64,000 nt of DNA from Lysobacteraceae bacterium (GTDB lineage Bacteria; Pseudomonadota; Gammaproteobacteria; Xanthomonadales; Xanthomonadaceae), in the NCBI GenBank assembly GCA_016789405.1, contig JAEUPQ010000034.1, forward strand, positions 64,001 through 128,000, in the 5' to 3' direction. A program made the position numbers and the translations under genes. The first letter of the stretch is position 1. Each line of letters starts with the position of its first letter. This document shows, piece after piece, positions 32,423 through 42,900 of this stretch. A model generated the notes under the pieces. The model did not search any database. It was not told the origin of the DNA and saw nothing but the letters and a program-made list of their open reading frames with translations.

Positions 32423-33229
32423 TCAGCGTCCGGCATGGGCGCCCATCGGCGTGTCTTCGGGCTCGAGGATGCCGTCCACCTTCGCATGGAGGTAACGTTT
32501 TTCCTGCATCAGTGCAGGCAGCATTTCCATGACCATGTAGGTGTTCTCGACCATGAAGACGTTGGCCAGCGGATAGGGGATGCCGCCATCATCGGTATCC
32601 TGGGTCAGTTCGATCTCCAGCTCGCCGTTGCCGCGCGGCGTGAAGACCCAGGTGTTGTGCAGGTAGGGCACGCGCAGGCAGCACGGATCACGCGGCAGCT
32701 TGTTCGGCGCGGCATAGAGATCCATCGACACCGCCTTGCTCACCGGATCCTGCTCGTATTCGTGCAGAAGGACGTACTGGCGGGTTTTCATTCCGGGGAT
32801 GTCGAACTTGAACTTCATGAACGCCGAATAGCTTCCGGGTGGCGTGGGCGCACGATCGAAGACCTCGGCGTCATAGCAGAACGAATCCTTGCAGCCGCTG
32901 GGTGCATCCTGGATCAGGTACACCATGCTGGACACCCTGGACTTGGCACGGACACTTCCTTTCACCAGCAGGAGTGCGTTTCCTGGCGATTTGAGCGTCC
33001 AGACCTTGACGCCATTCTTCTCGCGCACCAACTCCCATTCGCCCGAGCCCGAACGCACCCAGACCAGATGCGCGACGATCGCGAGCACACCAAGCCCCAA
33101 TGATGCATAGCCCAGGAATTTGAGGAATCTTCTGAGCCTGCCCGGCTTCTTTGCAGCCTTGGTTTCGCGGCCTTCTTCTGCGGGAGCCGCAGCCGCGGCC
33201 GTGACGAGGGCGTTGCCGTCCTGTTGCAT
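32423..33229 (-). CDS. START-domain-like membrane-anchored lipid-binding protein
   Basis: The product is 268 residues. A basic N-terminus precedes one transmembrane helix (about 37-56). A START-like domain follows (SGEWELVREKNGVKVWTLKS, then VYLIQDAPSGCKDSFCYDAE and further YVLLHEYEQDP). START folds bind hydrophobic ligands, and bacterial members often act at the envelope. The ligand is not predictable. The start at 33229 has AAGGAGAG upstream. It sits directly upstream of a TetR gene on the same strand. Confidence 0.82.
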   Translation of the reverse strand: MQQDGNALVTAAAAAPAEEGRETKAAKKPGRLRRFLKFLGYASLGLGVLAIVAHLVWVRSGSGEWELVREKNGVKVWTLKSPGNALLLVKGSVRAKSRVSSMVYLIQDAPSGCKDSFCYDAEVFDRAPTPPGSYSAFMKFKFDIPGMKTRQYVLLHEYEQDPVSKAVSMDLYAAPNKLPRDPCCLRVPYLHNTWVFTPRGNGELEIELTQDTDDGGIPYPLANVFMVENTYMVMEMLPALMQEKRYLHAKVDGILEPEDTPMGAHAGR

Positions 33230-33594
33230 GGTCGATCTCTCCTTGATGTTCGTGCGGTCGCATTGCGGCGCGCTGCCCAGCGTCCTGCTGGGCCGTTCTC
33301 CCCCAGCATGCCATGCGTCCGCGCATGGCGCCAGTGTTCGGAACAAGCCCATCACCGACTGCTTCCGGGATGCATGCCAGCGGCCACCGAACCGCACGCA
33401 TGAATGTGCCTTCCATATTTTTCAGTAACGGGACAACGGGAAGTCCGATACGATTCGGCACAACGGAGGACAAGGCGATCGCACCCAAGTCGCAGAACGC
33501 GTGTGCACGCGTCCACATTTCGATCCCGACGACGCACCGCTGGTGCAGGCCACCACAGGAACACGCGACCGGATCCGCCCCGACTCATCGCGCC
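33230..33594. other. Intergenic region, divergent, with one hairpin
   Basis: This 365-bp gap separates the START-domain gene (minus) from a small membrane protein (plus), so it should hold both promoters. A perfect 8-bp hairpin, GCCATGCG-TCCG-CGCATGGC, lies at 33310-33329. A second, GCCCAGC-N5-GCTGGGC, lies about 40 bp before it. I see no convincing -35/-10 pair and no coding frame with good codon use on either strand. Confidence 0.5.
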
Positions 33595-33972
33595 ATGCAC
33601 GTTATCAGGCATCTGCTGTGGGTCGACTGCATCGCCGCCGCGCTGGCGGGGACACTTCTGCTCGCGTTCGACGAACCGCTTTCCGCGCTGTATGCACTGC
33701 CGCCTTCCTGGTTGCGACTCATCGGTGCGATCAATCTCTTCTACGCATGCATCTCGGGTTCGCTGGCCTCGCGCAAGCGACGACCCATGACGCTGATCGC
33801 AGCACTGAGCATCGCCAACGGCGCGTGGGCAATCACGTGCATCGGCACTGCCCTGGCTGTCGCTGGAACCGCCACGGCCTTCGGCATGGCGCAGTTGCTC
33901 GGCGAGGCCACGTTCGTCGGCGGGCTTGGATGGCTCGAATGGCGCTGGCGCGAGCAGCTTGCCAAGGCCTGA
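33595..33972 (+). CDS. Small four-helix membrane protein
   Basis: The product is 125 residues with four predicted helices: LLWVDCIAAALAGTLLLAF, WLRLIGAINLFYACISG, LIAALSIANGAWAITCIG and TAFGMAQLLGEATFVGGLGW. Short basic loops (SRKRRP) set the topology. No domain is recognised. The start at 33595 begins the hydrophobic protein directly; earlier in-frame starts give an unlikely Arg/Thr-rich leader. The function is unknown. Confidence 0.7.
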   Translation: MHVIRHLLWVDCIAAALAGTLLLAFDEPLSALYALPPSWLRLIGAINLFYACISGSLASRKRRPMTLIAALSIANGAWAITCIGTALAVAGTATAFGMAQLLGEATFVGGLGWLEWRWREQLAKA

Positions 33973-34091
33973 CCGGGCGGCATGAAAACCATCGCGGTCA
34001 CTGGCGCCCGCCATGACCTGCTGGCAGAGTCGGCGCACGGTCGGCAAGACTGACGAATCCTCCCCCGGCATCGACACACCAGGAGCGCGTG

Positions 34092-34409
34092 ATGGCACTG
34101 CAGGCGATCGTTTTCTCCCTCGCCCTGGCGATGTCGCCGGGCACCGACGCGCAGGTCGCGCAGGAACGCACGCTCGATTCCGGCGACCAGCTGGCGAGCT
34201 GGTGCATCGACGAAATGCGCGCGCGTTACGCGGCCAGGGGCATCACCACGTACGGCTCGGCCATCAGCCATCGCGTCGAGGGCAACAGCTATGTCGCCGA
34301 CGTGCGGCTCAGCGTCGACGGCGAGCATCGCCGCGCCCGCTGCGCCGTACCGATCGGTGGCCGCGAACGCTTCGCGTCTTTCGCACCGGAAGATGCGCGC
34401 ATTCGCTGA
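34092..34409 (+). CDS. Small secreted hypothetical protein
   Basis: The product is 105 residues. The N-terminus is a signal peptide (about 1-20, cut near TDAQ). Two Cys residues (WCIDEM and ARCAVP) may form a disulphide, and the middle is beta-rich. AGGAG sits 6 bp before ATG at 34092, making this a better start than the in-frame GTG one codon before it. It overlaps the following gene by 17 bp. No family recognised. Confidence 0.65.
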   Translation: MALQAIVFSLALAMSPGTDAQVAQERTLDSGDQLASWCIDEMRARYAARGITTYGSAISHRVEGNSYVADVRLSVDGEHRRARCAVPIGGRERFASFAPEDARIR

Positions 34410-34611
34410 CGGACTGAAGCTCGTGTCGCAGGACATCGACTGGATCGAAGTCGGACGCGCTTCGCACCGACTCTCTGAACGTCACGGCCATGATGCTTGG
34501 AAGATCGCTGAGCGAATCGCGGTCGACGCCGAGCGCGCAGGCGACGCAGAAGAGTGTCGATTCTGGCGCGCGGTGAGCGCTGCATTGCGCCCTCGCACAC
34601 AGGCGTCCTGA
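34393..34611 (+). CDS. Small conserved-looking hypothetical protein
   Basis: The product is 72 residues, acidic and helical. It contains WIEVGRASHRLSERHGHDAW, IAERIAVDAERAGD and CRFWRAVSAALRPR. Short proteins with this Trp-Ile and FWRAV pattern are widespread uncharacterised proteins in this bacterial group. The gene overlaps the upstream secreted-protein gene by 17 bp in another frame. The function is unknown. Confidence 0.65.
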   Translation: MRAFADGLKLVSQDIDWIEVGRASHRLSERHGHDAWKIAERIAVDAERAGDAEECRFWRAVSAALRPRTQAS

Positions 34612-34638
34612 GGCGCGTCCGGACGCGCCTTGCGAACC

Positions 34639-36072
34639 TCACACGACGCCCATCACCGCAGGTTCCAGCCCGGTGTGCGCCAGCCATTCGAAGGCATGCG
34701 CCATCGCGGTTCCCACGGAGCACGAGAGTGTCGAGATGGCGACGCGGAGCTTGCCGGTGCGGGTCAGCGGGATCTGGTCGGCATAGTGGAAATGCAGCTG
34801 CGTCGATTCACCGCACACCAGCCGGAATCGCTCGCGCAGGCGATCGAGCGCGAGCGGATCGAACGCCTCGCCGCGCACGAGGGTCACGTCGATTGAGTCG
34901 AGGCGATGCTGTACTGCCTGGAACCGCTGGATACCCGGTGTGTCGAACACGAGGTATTCGAGGAATTCGCCCACGAAGCGGCCTTCCGGCGTGCGCAGCG
35001 CATCCATCCTGCGGCCGTCGACGCTCGCCAGCATCGGCAGGCCGCGTCCGCAGGGACAGCTGCGCGCATGCGCCGTGGCGATGTCGCCATTGGCGTATCG
35101 CATCAGCGGCATGCCGAAATTGTGCAGATCGGTGACCAGCACTTCGCGTGGGCCGCTGGTGTCGCCCGCTGAGACGGGTTCGCCCAGTTCGACGTGCAGA
35201 TGGTCGGCGTTGGTGTGCAGACCCGGGCCCTTGCCGCATTCGGCGGCGATCAGCATGACCTCGCGGCAGCCATAGGTGTTGTGCACAGGCGCATCGAACA
35301 CGCGCTCGATCAATGCACGATGATGCGGATACAGGGGCTCGGCGGCGCAGAGGATCGAGCGCGGCGCATGCACGCGACGGCCGCGGGCATCGAGCCACTT
35401 CGCCAGGCGGACCAGCGGCGCGACATAGGCGATGAGCACGTCCGGGCGATCGGCGTCGATCGCGTCGGCATACTCGGCCATGTTGGCCTCGCCCATGACA
35501 TAGGCATTGAGATAGCGGCGATTGAACGCGACGTGGTGCAGGCGTTCCTTCAGCGGCAGGCCGTCGGGATCCTGGCCCCACAGGAACAGCGCGTGGGCAC
35601 CGAGGGATGCGCCGGCCCAGGCGTAGCCGCGCAGCATCACCGCAGTGCGGCGCTCGTAGCTTTCGCGGGTGTAGCCGATGGTGACGGGCTCGCCGGTCGA
35701 GCCGCCGGTGGTCTTGTACAGCAGCCGATGGCGCCAGCGCTCGGCCTTCAGCGCCTCGAAATGCTCGCGCAGGTCAGCCTTGGTCAGGATCGGCAGGCGC
35801 GCATAGTCGGCATGGTCGCGGATGTCGCCGGGCGCCGAAACGCCTGCCCGGCCCCAGTGATCGCGGTAGAACGGCACCTGCGTCCAGCAATGGTCGATCA
35901 GCGTGCGCAGCTTGCGCCACTGCAGGGCCTGGATCTCGTCCGCGGACAGCCATTGGTCGCGCTCGTATTCGGCCAGGTAGCGCAAGGTGCGCCGGCCACG
36001 CAGGCCGGACTCGTACAGTGGATACAGCACCTTGCGGAACAAGGGCCCGTAGGCCCGTCGCAACCCTTTCAT
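34639..36072 (-). CDS. PaaK-like adenylate-forming enzyme (CoF-synthetase-type)
   Basis: The product is 477 residues. The AMP-binding P-loop is LYKTTGGSTGEPVTIG, and further family features are AEPLYPHHRALIERVFDAP, NTYGCRE and DLHNFGMPLMRYANGD, followed by a Cys pair CPCG. It resembles phenylacetate-CoA-ligase-like proteins in polysaccharide or cofactor loci rather than true PaaK. The substrate is unknown. The start at 36072 is chosen because the preceding residues are not conserved; 36123 is the alternative. It lies downstream of folE on the same strand. Confidence 0.85.
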   Translation of the reverse strand: MKGLRRAYGPLFRKVLYPLYESGLRGRRTLRYLAEYERDQWLSADEIQALQWRKLRTLIDHCWTQVPFYRDHWGRAGVSAPGDIRDHADYARLPILTKADLREHFEALKAERWRHRLLYKTTGGSTGEPVTIGYTRESYERRTAVMLRGYAWAGASLGAHALFLWGQDPDGLPLKERLHHVAFNRRYLNAYVMGEANMAEYADAIDADRPDVLIAYVAPLVRLAKWLDARGRRVHAPRSILCAAEPLYPHHRALIERVFDAPVHNTYGCREVMLIAAECGKGPGLHTNADHLHVELGEPVSAGDTSGPREVLVTDLHNFGMPLMRYANGDIATAHARSCPCGRGLPMLASVDGRRMDALRTPEGRFVGEFLEYLVFDTPGIQRFQAVQHRLDSIDVTLVRGEAFDPLALDRLRERFRLVCGESTQLHFHYADQIPLTRTGKLRVAISTLSCSVGTAMAHAFEWLAHTGLEPAVMGVV

Positions 36073-36175
36073 GCCACCGATCTCCAGCGTCTGTCCGACT
36101 CCTCGCATCGAGGAGAACGGCAAGCAGGGAACATGCCAGACACCTTGCGCGCGATCCGATCGTCGTCGGCGAGCC

Positions 36176-36844
36176 TCAGCGCCCGCCGCGCACCCGGATG
36201 AGTTCGAGGAATTCGGCGCGGGTCCGGGCGTCTTCCCGGAAGGTGCCGAGCATCTTCGAGGTGACCATGCTCACGCCGCGCTTGTGGATGCCGCGGGTGG
36301 TCATGCATTCGTGCGCGGCCTCGATCACCACGCCCACGCCGCGCGGTTCAAGCGCGGTCTGGATGCAGCGCGCGATCTGCGCGGTCATGTTCTCCTGCAC
36401 CTGGAAGCGGCGGGCGTAGGCCTCGACGACGCGGGCCAGCTTGCTGATGCCGACCACGCGGCCGTTCGGCAGGTAGCCGACGTGGGCCTTGCCGATGATC
36501 GGCGCCATGTGGTGCTCGCAATGGCTCTCGAATTCGATGTCGCGGAGCACGACCAGCTCGTCGTAGCCGCCGACCTCCTCGAACGTGCGCTGCAGGTACT
36601 CCTCGGGATCCATGGCGTAGCCGCTGAACCAGTCGCCGTAGGCCTTGACCACCCGCTTGGGCGTATCGAGCAGGCCTTCGCGCGTGGGATCGTCGCCGGA
36701 CCAGCGCAGCAGGGTGCGGACGGCCTCCTCGGCCTGGGTCCGGGTCACGCCGTGGCGGGCATCGGTATCGGCCACCGGGGCGGGCGAGTCATGGGCGTGG
36801 TCGTCTGCGCACATCGTCGGGCAATCCTGCGTGGGGGTGGGCAT
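36176..36844 (-). CDS. folE: GTP cyclohydrolase I
   Basis: The product is 222 residues. Zinc and catalytic residues are in [20 protein letters not shown] and the later [14 protein letters not shown], with the substrate-binding QENMTAQIA before it. The enzyme converts GTP to dihydroneopterin triphosphate, the first step of folate or tetrahydrobiopterin-type cofactor synthesis. The first 30 residues are variable, so the starts at 36844 and 36814 are both possible. Confidence 0.98.
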   Translation of the reverse strand: MPTPTQDCPTMCADDHAHDSPAPVADTDARHGVTRTQAEEAVRTLLRWSGDDPTREGLLDTPKRVVKAYGDWFSGYAMDPEEYLQRTFEEVGGYDELVVLRDIEFESHCEHHMAPIIGKAHVGYLPNGRVVGISKLARVVEAYARRFQVQENMTAQIARCIQTALEPRGVGVVIEAAHECMTTRGIHKRGVSMVTSKMLGTFREDARTRAEFLELIRVRGGR

Positions 36845-37094
36845 GTTAGCGCGTTCCGTTCGGAGGGACTCCCGGCAGTACGGTGCGTTTCATCGGGCGG
36901 ATGCGGCCAGCCGCCACAGCCGCGCCCGTGGTTCTCATCCAACGATGCGTCTCGCCCGCCCCCTCAGCTCGCTGCACCGGCGCGCGAGACCAAGGCGTGG
37001 CCTCCGCCATTGGATATGATGCGCTCGCTGAAATCAGGCCTCGACCGGTCTGCGCACGCCTCCGCAATCCATCCACACGCTGCAGGGATCCCCG

Positions 37095-37988
37095 ATGCAC
37101 TTGCGTTTCCGGCTTGCCTTCGTTGCCGCTCTCGCTGCCACTCTGCTGTGGCTGCCTCGCCAGGCGGAAGCCGCCTATCCCTGCCCCACCGGGCCAGGCC
37201 CCGGCGAGGTTCAGGTCGGGGTTTCGGGCGGCACCCACGGCGTCGCAGCGGTGCCGATGTGCGAAAGCAGCGGCGGGGGCGACGGCGGGGGCGGTGTCTA
37301 CTACGCATATGGCGCGGTCGCCTGGCATGCCGACGCCGACGACGTGTGGATGGCGGGCAACTGGAATGGTCCCGGACCCGCCGAGGGCGAGGCACTGGCG
37401 GCGTGCAATCGCGACATGGGCGGCGGGTGCACGTCGATCGGCGAATGGAACAACTCGTCGATGAGCATCATCCGCGACAGTCAGGGTGGGCTCTGGAATG
37501 GTTGGAACGGCCAGGGCGGTGCCGGCCGCAAACGCGCGCTCGCCGATTGCACAGCCAAACAGATATTGCCGTGCGAAGTCCTGCACAGTTTCAGCGCCGA
37601 CAAGCGCGGCTACAACCCGGCGCCGACTGCCCGCAAGCATTACGCCAGCGCCGCATGGGTGTTCGATGAAGGCTATGACGGGCGGCTCTACATCTCCAGT
37701 GGCCAACGCAGCGCCACGGCGGCGACCGAGGCTGCGCTGGCGGCCTGCGCAGCCGCCACGGCCAGCAAGGCATGCCGCATCGCTTCGGCGGTAGGCAACG
37801 GCGTGCTCCAGCCGTACCTGATGGACCGCGCCAACAGCGTTGTCGTTGAGCGCACAGCAAAGCGCGCAGCGAAGGCCGCAGCGACCGATTGCAAACGCAA
37901 GAAGGGCAAATGCACGGTACAGCGCACGTACGACAGCCGCACCCCGGGCAATTTCGTCCATATTTACGCCCCCGCCACCGCGCCGTAA
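37095..37988 (+). CDS. Secreted DUF4189 domain protein
   Basis: The product is 297 residues. A signal peptide (about 1-26, ending AEAA) is followed by a Gly-rich segment (SSGGGDGGGGVYYAYGAVAW). Two DUF4189-type blocks come next, each with paired Cys and Ala-rich helices (EGEALAACNRDMGGGCTSIG; EAALAACAAATASKACRIAS). The C-terminus is Lys-rich with two more Cys. DUF4189 proteins are secreted and of unknown function, often of the host-associated or stress type. AGGGA precedes ATG at 37095. It is divergent from folE and convergent with recD. Confidence 0.88.
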   Translation: MHLRFRLAFVAALAATLLWLPRQAEAAYPCPTGPGPGEVQVGVSGGTHGVAAVPMCESSGGGDGGGGVYYAYGAVAWHADADDVWMAGNWNGPGPAEGEALAACNRDMGGGCTSIGEWNNSSMSIIRDSQGGLWNGWNGQGGAGRKRALADCTAKQILPCEVLHSFSADKRGYNPAPTARKHYASAAWVFDEGYDGRLYISSGQRSATAATEAALAACAAATASKACRIASAVGNGVLQPYLMDRANSVVVERTAKRAAKAAATDCKRKKGKCTVQRTYDSRTPGNFVHIYAPATAP

Positions 37989-38058
37989 TCCTTCTCCCGA
38001 AAGCCCCGACTTCCGCGACACCACGCGCTGCTGGCCATGCCGCAAGGCAGGACCTGCT

Positions 38059-39975
38059 CTAGCCGGCGGCGTCCTGCCCAACGGGGACCAGACTCCGCAG
38101 CCGCGCCTCGAGCCCGGATTCGCGCCAGGTGCGCCGCTCCAGCGCCCGTTCGACGGTCTCGACGGCGCCCCACAGCCAGATGCTGCGGCGGGCGCGGGTC
38201 AGCGCGGTGTACAGCAGCTCGCGCGAGAGCACCCGGGCGTCGCTGTCGGGCAGGATCAGCAGCACGCGATCGAATTCGGAGCCCTGCGCCTTGTGCACCG
38301 TGGTCGCGTAGGCCGAGGCATGCACGGGCAGCTGCGCCGGTCGCCACGCGCGCAGGCCCTGCGGGGTGTCGAACCAGACGGCCACGTCGCCCTGCCGGTC
38401 GTGCCAGACCACCCCGAGGTCGCCGTTGTAGAGGCCATGGCGCTCGCTGTTCGCGGCGATCATCAGCAGCCGGCCATGGAAGTACGGCATGCGCTCGCCC
38501 AGCTCGGCCGCGCACCAGGCGTTCCAGTGTTCTGCGCCGAACGGGCCGCGACGCAGCGCGGTGAGGATCCGGCAGCGCGCGGCCAGGGCCAGCGCCCGTG
38601 CGGGATCGTCGGCATCGCGCACGGCGGCGAAGGCCGGCAGCGCCTCGTGCCGCAGGGCGTCGACGAGCGCCGCGCCGTCGCCGTGGCGTCGTGACAACAC
38701 CGGCACATCCTCGGCCGTGTCGTCGCCGGCAAAAGCGGCGTATACCGCATCGCGATCGCCGCGCTGCAGCGCGCCCGCAAGCGACTGCAGCGGCGCGGCG
38801 CCAGCCTGGCGCCAGCCATGCGTCAAGTGGACGCGCGCGCCGCCCAGCGGCGCGTCATCGGCCGTCGGCACCGTCGTGCTGAGCAAGGCGGACGCGAACC
38901 GTGCATCGTCCGCAGGCAGCGACAGGCCATCTCCGCAGGCTGCGCACAGGCCACCGAGGACATCGCCGGCCTCCACGGCCGGCAGCTGGTCGGGATCGCC
39001 GATCAGCACCAGCGTCGCTGTGTCCGGCACGGCCTCGACCAGCTTGGCCATCAGCGGCAGGTCGACCATCGAGGCTTCGTCGACGACGACCAGATCCTCG
39101 CGCAGGGGATGGCCGGCGTGGTGGCGGAATGCGACGCGGCCGCGCTGCCAGCCCAGCAACCGGTGCAGGGTGCGCGCCTGCGTCGGCACCTGTCCGGCGA
39201 TGTCCGCGTCGATGCGCCCGGCGGCGAGATCGGCACGCAGCACGCCGTCGATGGCCTCGCCGAGGCGCGCGGCAGCGCGACCGGTGGGTGCCGCCAGCGC
39301 GATGCGCGGCGCCGGCTCGCCGCGCAGGCGCGCGGCTTCGATGCTGGCCGCGAGCAGGCGCGCGACCGTGGTGGTCTTGCCTGTGCCGGGACCGCCGGTC
39401 ACCAGCAGCAGGCGTCGGCGCAGGGCCATCGCCGCGGCCAGCGCCTGGCGATCGAGCGCCGCAGCCGCATCGCCGTCGCCACGACCGAACAGTCGCGCCA
39501 GCAATGCGCGCAGCGCATCGAGGTCGCCGGGCGACGCGCGCACCCGCGCCGCACGCGCGGTCAGGCGCGCCGCGAGGGCCTGCTCGTAGCGGGCATAGCG
39601 GCGCAGCGCGATGCGGTCGCGGCTGAAGTCCAGGAGCGTGCCGGGGCGCGCATCGTCGTCCATCCCGCGCTGCAGATCGCCGTCCACCGCCACGCAGGCG
39701 TCGTCGCGCAGCGCGGCTCGCCAGTCGTCGGGATCGGGCAACTGTGCGCTCGTGCCCAAGGCATCGAGCAGCCGCGGCACGTCGCACAACGCGACGCTGC
39801 TGTGACCCGCGGCAACCGCGCGCATCGCCAGGGCACCGGCCAGCGCCACCGCTGGAGCGGCGCGCAGCCGATCGCGCAGCAGGTGCGCGAAGTCGACGTC
39901 GACCTGGCGCAGCGCGCCATCGGCGTGCAGGCGATGCAGGGCGCGTGCGGCATCCGCGTGCAGGCGTTCGCTCAT
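38059..39975 (-). CDS. recD: RecBCD enzyme subunit RecD
   Basis: The product is 638 residues, a superfamily 1B helicase. Walker A is LVTGGPGTGKTTTVARLL (about residues 192-209). Walker B reads LVVVDEASMVDLPLM, followed by the LVLIGDPDQLPAVEAGDVLG motif and the C-terminal STTVHKAQGSEFDRVLLILP motif V/VI block. RecD is the fast 5'-3' motor of RecBCD. ATG at 39975 overlaps the recB stop by 4 bp, so the three subunits are coupled. Confidence 0.97.
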   Translation of the reverse strand: MSERLHADAARALHRLHADGALRQVDVDFAHLLRDRLRAAPAVALAGALAMRAVAAGHSSVALCDVPRLLDALGTSAQLPDPDDWRAALRDDACVAVDGDLQRGMDDDARPGTLLDFSRDRIALRRYARYEQALAARLTARAARVRASPGDLDALRALLARLFGRGDGDAAAALDRQALAAAMALRRRLLLVTGGPGTGKTTTVARLLAASIEAARLRGEPAPRIALAAPTGRAAARLGEAIDGVLRADLAAGRIDADIAGQVPTQARTLHRLLGWQRGRVAFRHHAGHPLREDLVVVDEASMVDLPLMAKLVEAVPDTATLVLIGDPDQLPAVEAGDVLGGLCAACGDGLSLPADDARFASALLSTTVPTADDAPLGGARVHLTHGWRQAGAAPLQSLAGALQRGDRDAVYAAFAGDDTAEDVPVLSRRHGDGAALVDALRHEALPAFAAVRDADDPARALALAARCRILTALRRGPFGAEHWNAWCAAELGERMPYFHGRLLMIAANSERHGLYNGDLGVVWHDRQGDVAVWFDTPQGLRAWRPAQLPVHASAYATTVHKAQGSEFDRVLLILPDSDARVLSRELLYTALTRARRSIWLWGAVETVERALERRTWRESGLEARLRSLVPVGQDAAG

Positions 39976-42900
39976 CGCACGCCGCCTTCGCCGTCGAAGA
40001 AAGCATCGAGCGCGGCCAGCAAGGCAGGATCCACCGGATCGATGTGCACGCCGCGACGCGAGCGGTCGCCCTCGTCACCGCCTTCAGCGCTCGGATCGAT
40101 GCCTCTCAGGAACAGATAGGCCGCGCCGCCGAGATGGCGTGCGTCCTCGTAGTCGTCGCCGTGGCGCAGGCGCAGCCAGCGACGCAGCGCGACCAGGTAG
40201 ATCAGGTACTGCAGGTCGTAGTCCTGCACCTGCACGGCGCGGCGCAGGCTGTCGGGATCGTAGGCCGGCAGGCGGTTGGTCTTGTAGTCGAGCACGTGGT
40301 GGCGACCGTGCGCATCGCGATACACCAGGTCCACGTAGCCGTGCATCAGGCCGTCGAGCGCGCCCGCCGCAGGCTTGCGTGCGCGCGGATACCCGTGGTC
40401 CTGCAGCAGCGCATGCAAGGCCTCGATGCGCAGCGGACGCAGGCGGAAATGGAACGGCAGTTCGCGGATCACGCGGTTCTCCGGCCACGCGCACAGGCGC
40501 ACGCCGCCGGGCAGCGCGACGTTCAGCGCGTGCGACACCAGGCGCGCGGTCTGGGCGAGATGCGAGGGCGTGATCGCCAGGCCCTGCCTGCGCAGCGCGC
40601 GTTCCAGCAGATCGCGCTGCGACGCCGGGACCTGGTCTTCGTCGTCGCCGGCAGCGCGCCGCCACGCGGCCGCATCGGCCTCTTCCAGCACGGCATGCAC
40701 GGCATTGCCGAAGGTGGTGCCGCCGAGGCTCGTTTCGTCGGCATCGGGTTCGACGACGGCGAGCGATTCGTCGCCGGCGCCGCGCGCGCTGTCGCCGCGC
40801 AGGCCATCGCCGTCGTCGCTGCGCGCATGCAGCGAGGAAAAGCTGTGCAGGCGCAGGCCGCCCGAGAGCGTGCGCCGCGGCGCGCGAGGCGCGACAGCCG
40901 GTGTGTCGTCCTCGGTGCGCACCGGTCGCGGCAGCGGCGCAGCGGGATCGAACGGACGCACCACGATGCTGCCACCGGACGCAGCCGCAAGCTGCTCGAT
41001 GCGCGCCTGCATGCCGGCGTAGTCGAGCGCGTCGTCCTTGCGTCCGGTCTGTGCGCCCGAGTGCAGGATCCAGTGCAGCGCCGTGGCCTCGACCTGCGCA
41101 TTGCGACTCCAGACCACGTGCAGCGCGTGCCGGGCGCGCGTCAGCGCGACATACAGCTGGCGCTGCAGCTCGGCCTGCTCTTCGCGCTGCACTTGTGGCC
41201 CGATGGCATCGGCCTGCCTGGGCTCGAGCACGTCCTTGCGCATCCATGCACGCGCTGGCCGTCCCTGCGCGTCGTGGAATTCGCGCACGACCAGCCCGCG
41301 CGTCGGCGGTTCGCCGCGCCAGGCCGCGAACGGCAGCACCACGACCGGGTACTCCAGGCCCTTGCTCTTGTGCACGGTGACAATCTGCACCATGCCCGCA
41401 TCCGACTCCAGGCGCAGCTGGCGCGTTTCGTCGTTGGTCGCGTCCGCACGCTGCCGCGCGAACCATTGCAGCAGTTCGGCCGCGCCGGCCCGCAGCGCCG
41501 ATTCGGCCTGCAGCAGTTCGGCGAGATGCAACGTGTCGGTGAGTCGACGCTGGCCTTCGGCTTCACCCAGCCAGCGCGTCGCGGCATCGACGATGAACGG
41601 AAGCACGGCCGGCAGCGGCCCGCGCTGGCGCCATGCGTCGGCGGATTCGGCGAATCGCGCCAACCAGTCCTGCTGCGCGCGATCGTCGGTGTCGAGCGCC
41701 TGGATGGCGGCCGCATCGAAACCGAGCAGCCGCGTCGACAGCGCCGCGCGGAACCGGCCGGTATCCGCCGGCTCCAGCAGGCTGGCCAGCAGGGCATGCA
41801 GGTCTTCGGCCGCTTCGCCGGCGAACACGTTCGCGCCGGACAGCGTGGCCGCCGCGATGCCGATGCGGGTGAGCGCACGCTGCATCGACGCGGCCTGGTC
41901 GTTGGTCTGGGTCAGCACCGCGATATCGGCGGGACGCAGCGGGCGCACGCCATCGCCGACGCGCAGCGTGCCCTGCGCCAGCAGTCCGGCGATGGCCGAC
42001 GTCGCCGCATCGCGCATGACCTCGAATTCGTCGTCCTTGTTGCGCAGCCCCTTGCGCAGGGCCGAGTTCGGCGGACCCTTGGGATCGTGCGGCGCTCTCG
42101 GCAGCCAGTGCAGGGTCATGCCCGGCACGACGTCTTCGCGGATGCGCAGATCGTCGTCGCGCGCCTCACTGCCCGCATCAACGGGCACGAATTCGATCGC
42201 ATCGACGTGGAACGGCAGATCATGCGCGGTGAACACGGTCTCGATCGCGCGCAGCACGGCAGGCGTGGAGCGATGATTCGCGCCCAGCACGACCACGGCC
42301 GATTCGCCGCCACGCGCGATCGTGTACGCCTTCGCCGCCAGATAGGTGCCGAGATCGCCGCCGCGGAACCGGTAGATCGCCTGCTTGGGATCGCCGATCA
42401 GGCACAGCCAGCGTGGCGCGGCGTCCCGTGCGGCCTCATCCTCGCCGGCTTCATGCATGCGCTTGAAGATGTCCCACTGGCGTGGATCGGTGTCCTGGAA
42501 TTCGTCGATCAGCCGGTAAGGCCAGCGCGCCGAGAGCGCGGCGGCGAAATCCGCGTCGTCGCTCGCGCGCCAGACACGCTCGATCAGACGGTCCTGGTCG
42601 CACAATCCGCGCCGCGCCATCAGCGCTTCGTAGCGCGCCACCGCCGTGTCGCGCAACGCGTGCAGTGCGGCGGCCATCTCCGATTCGTCGCGCTCCGGGT
42701 GCAGCGCACGCAGCGGATCGCAGAGTTTCGGCAGGTCGCCAGCCAGCGCACCGGGCGAATCCCACAGCATCGACATCAGGGGATGCAGGTCGACATCGCC
42801 TTCGCCGGGCATGCCGTTGCTCGCCGCGCGCCACACCTCGGCCGCGACTTCGGCCCAGACCTCGCCGGCATCGTCGATCACGCGCTGTTCGGCGAGCAGG

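Noticed and set aside
33310..33329. Perfect 8-bp hairpin as a terminator
   Set aside because: It lies in a divergent promoter region, not at a gene end, and has no T-tract. It is recorded only as part of the intergenic region.
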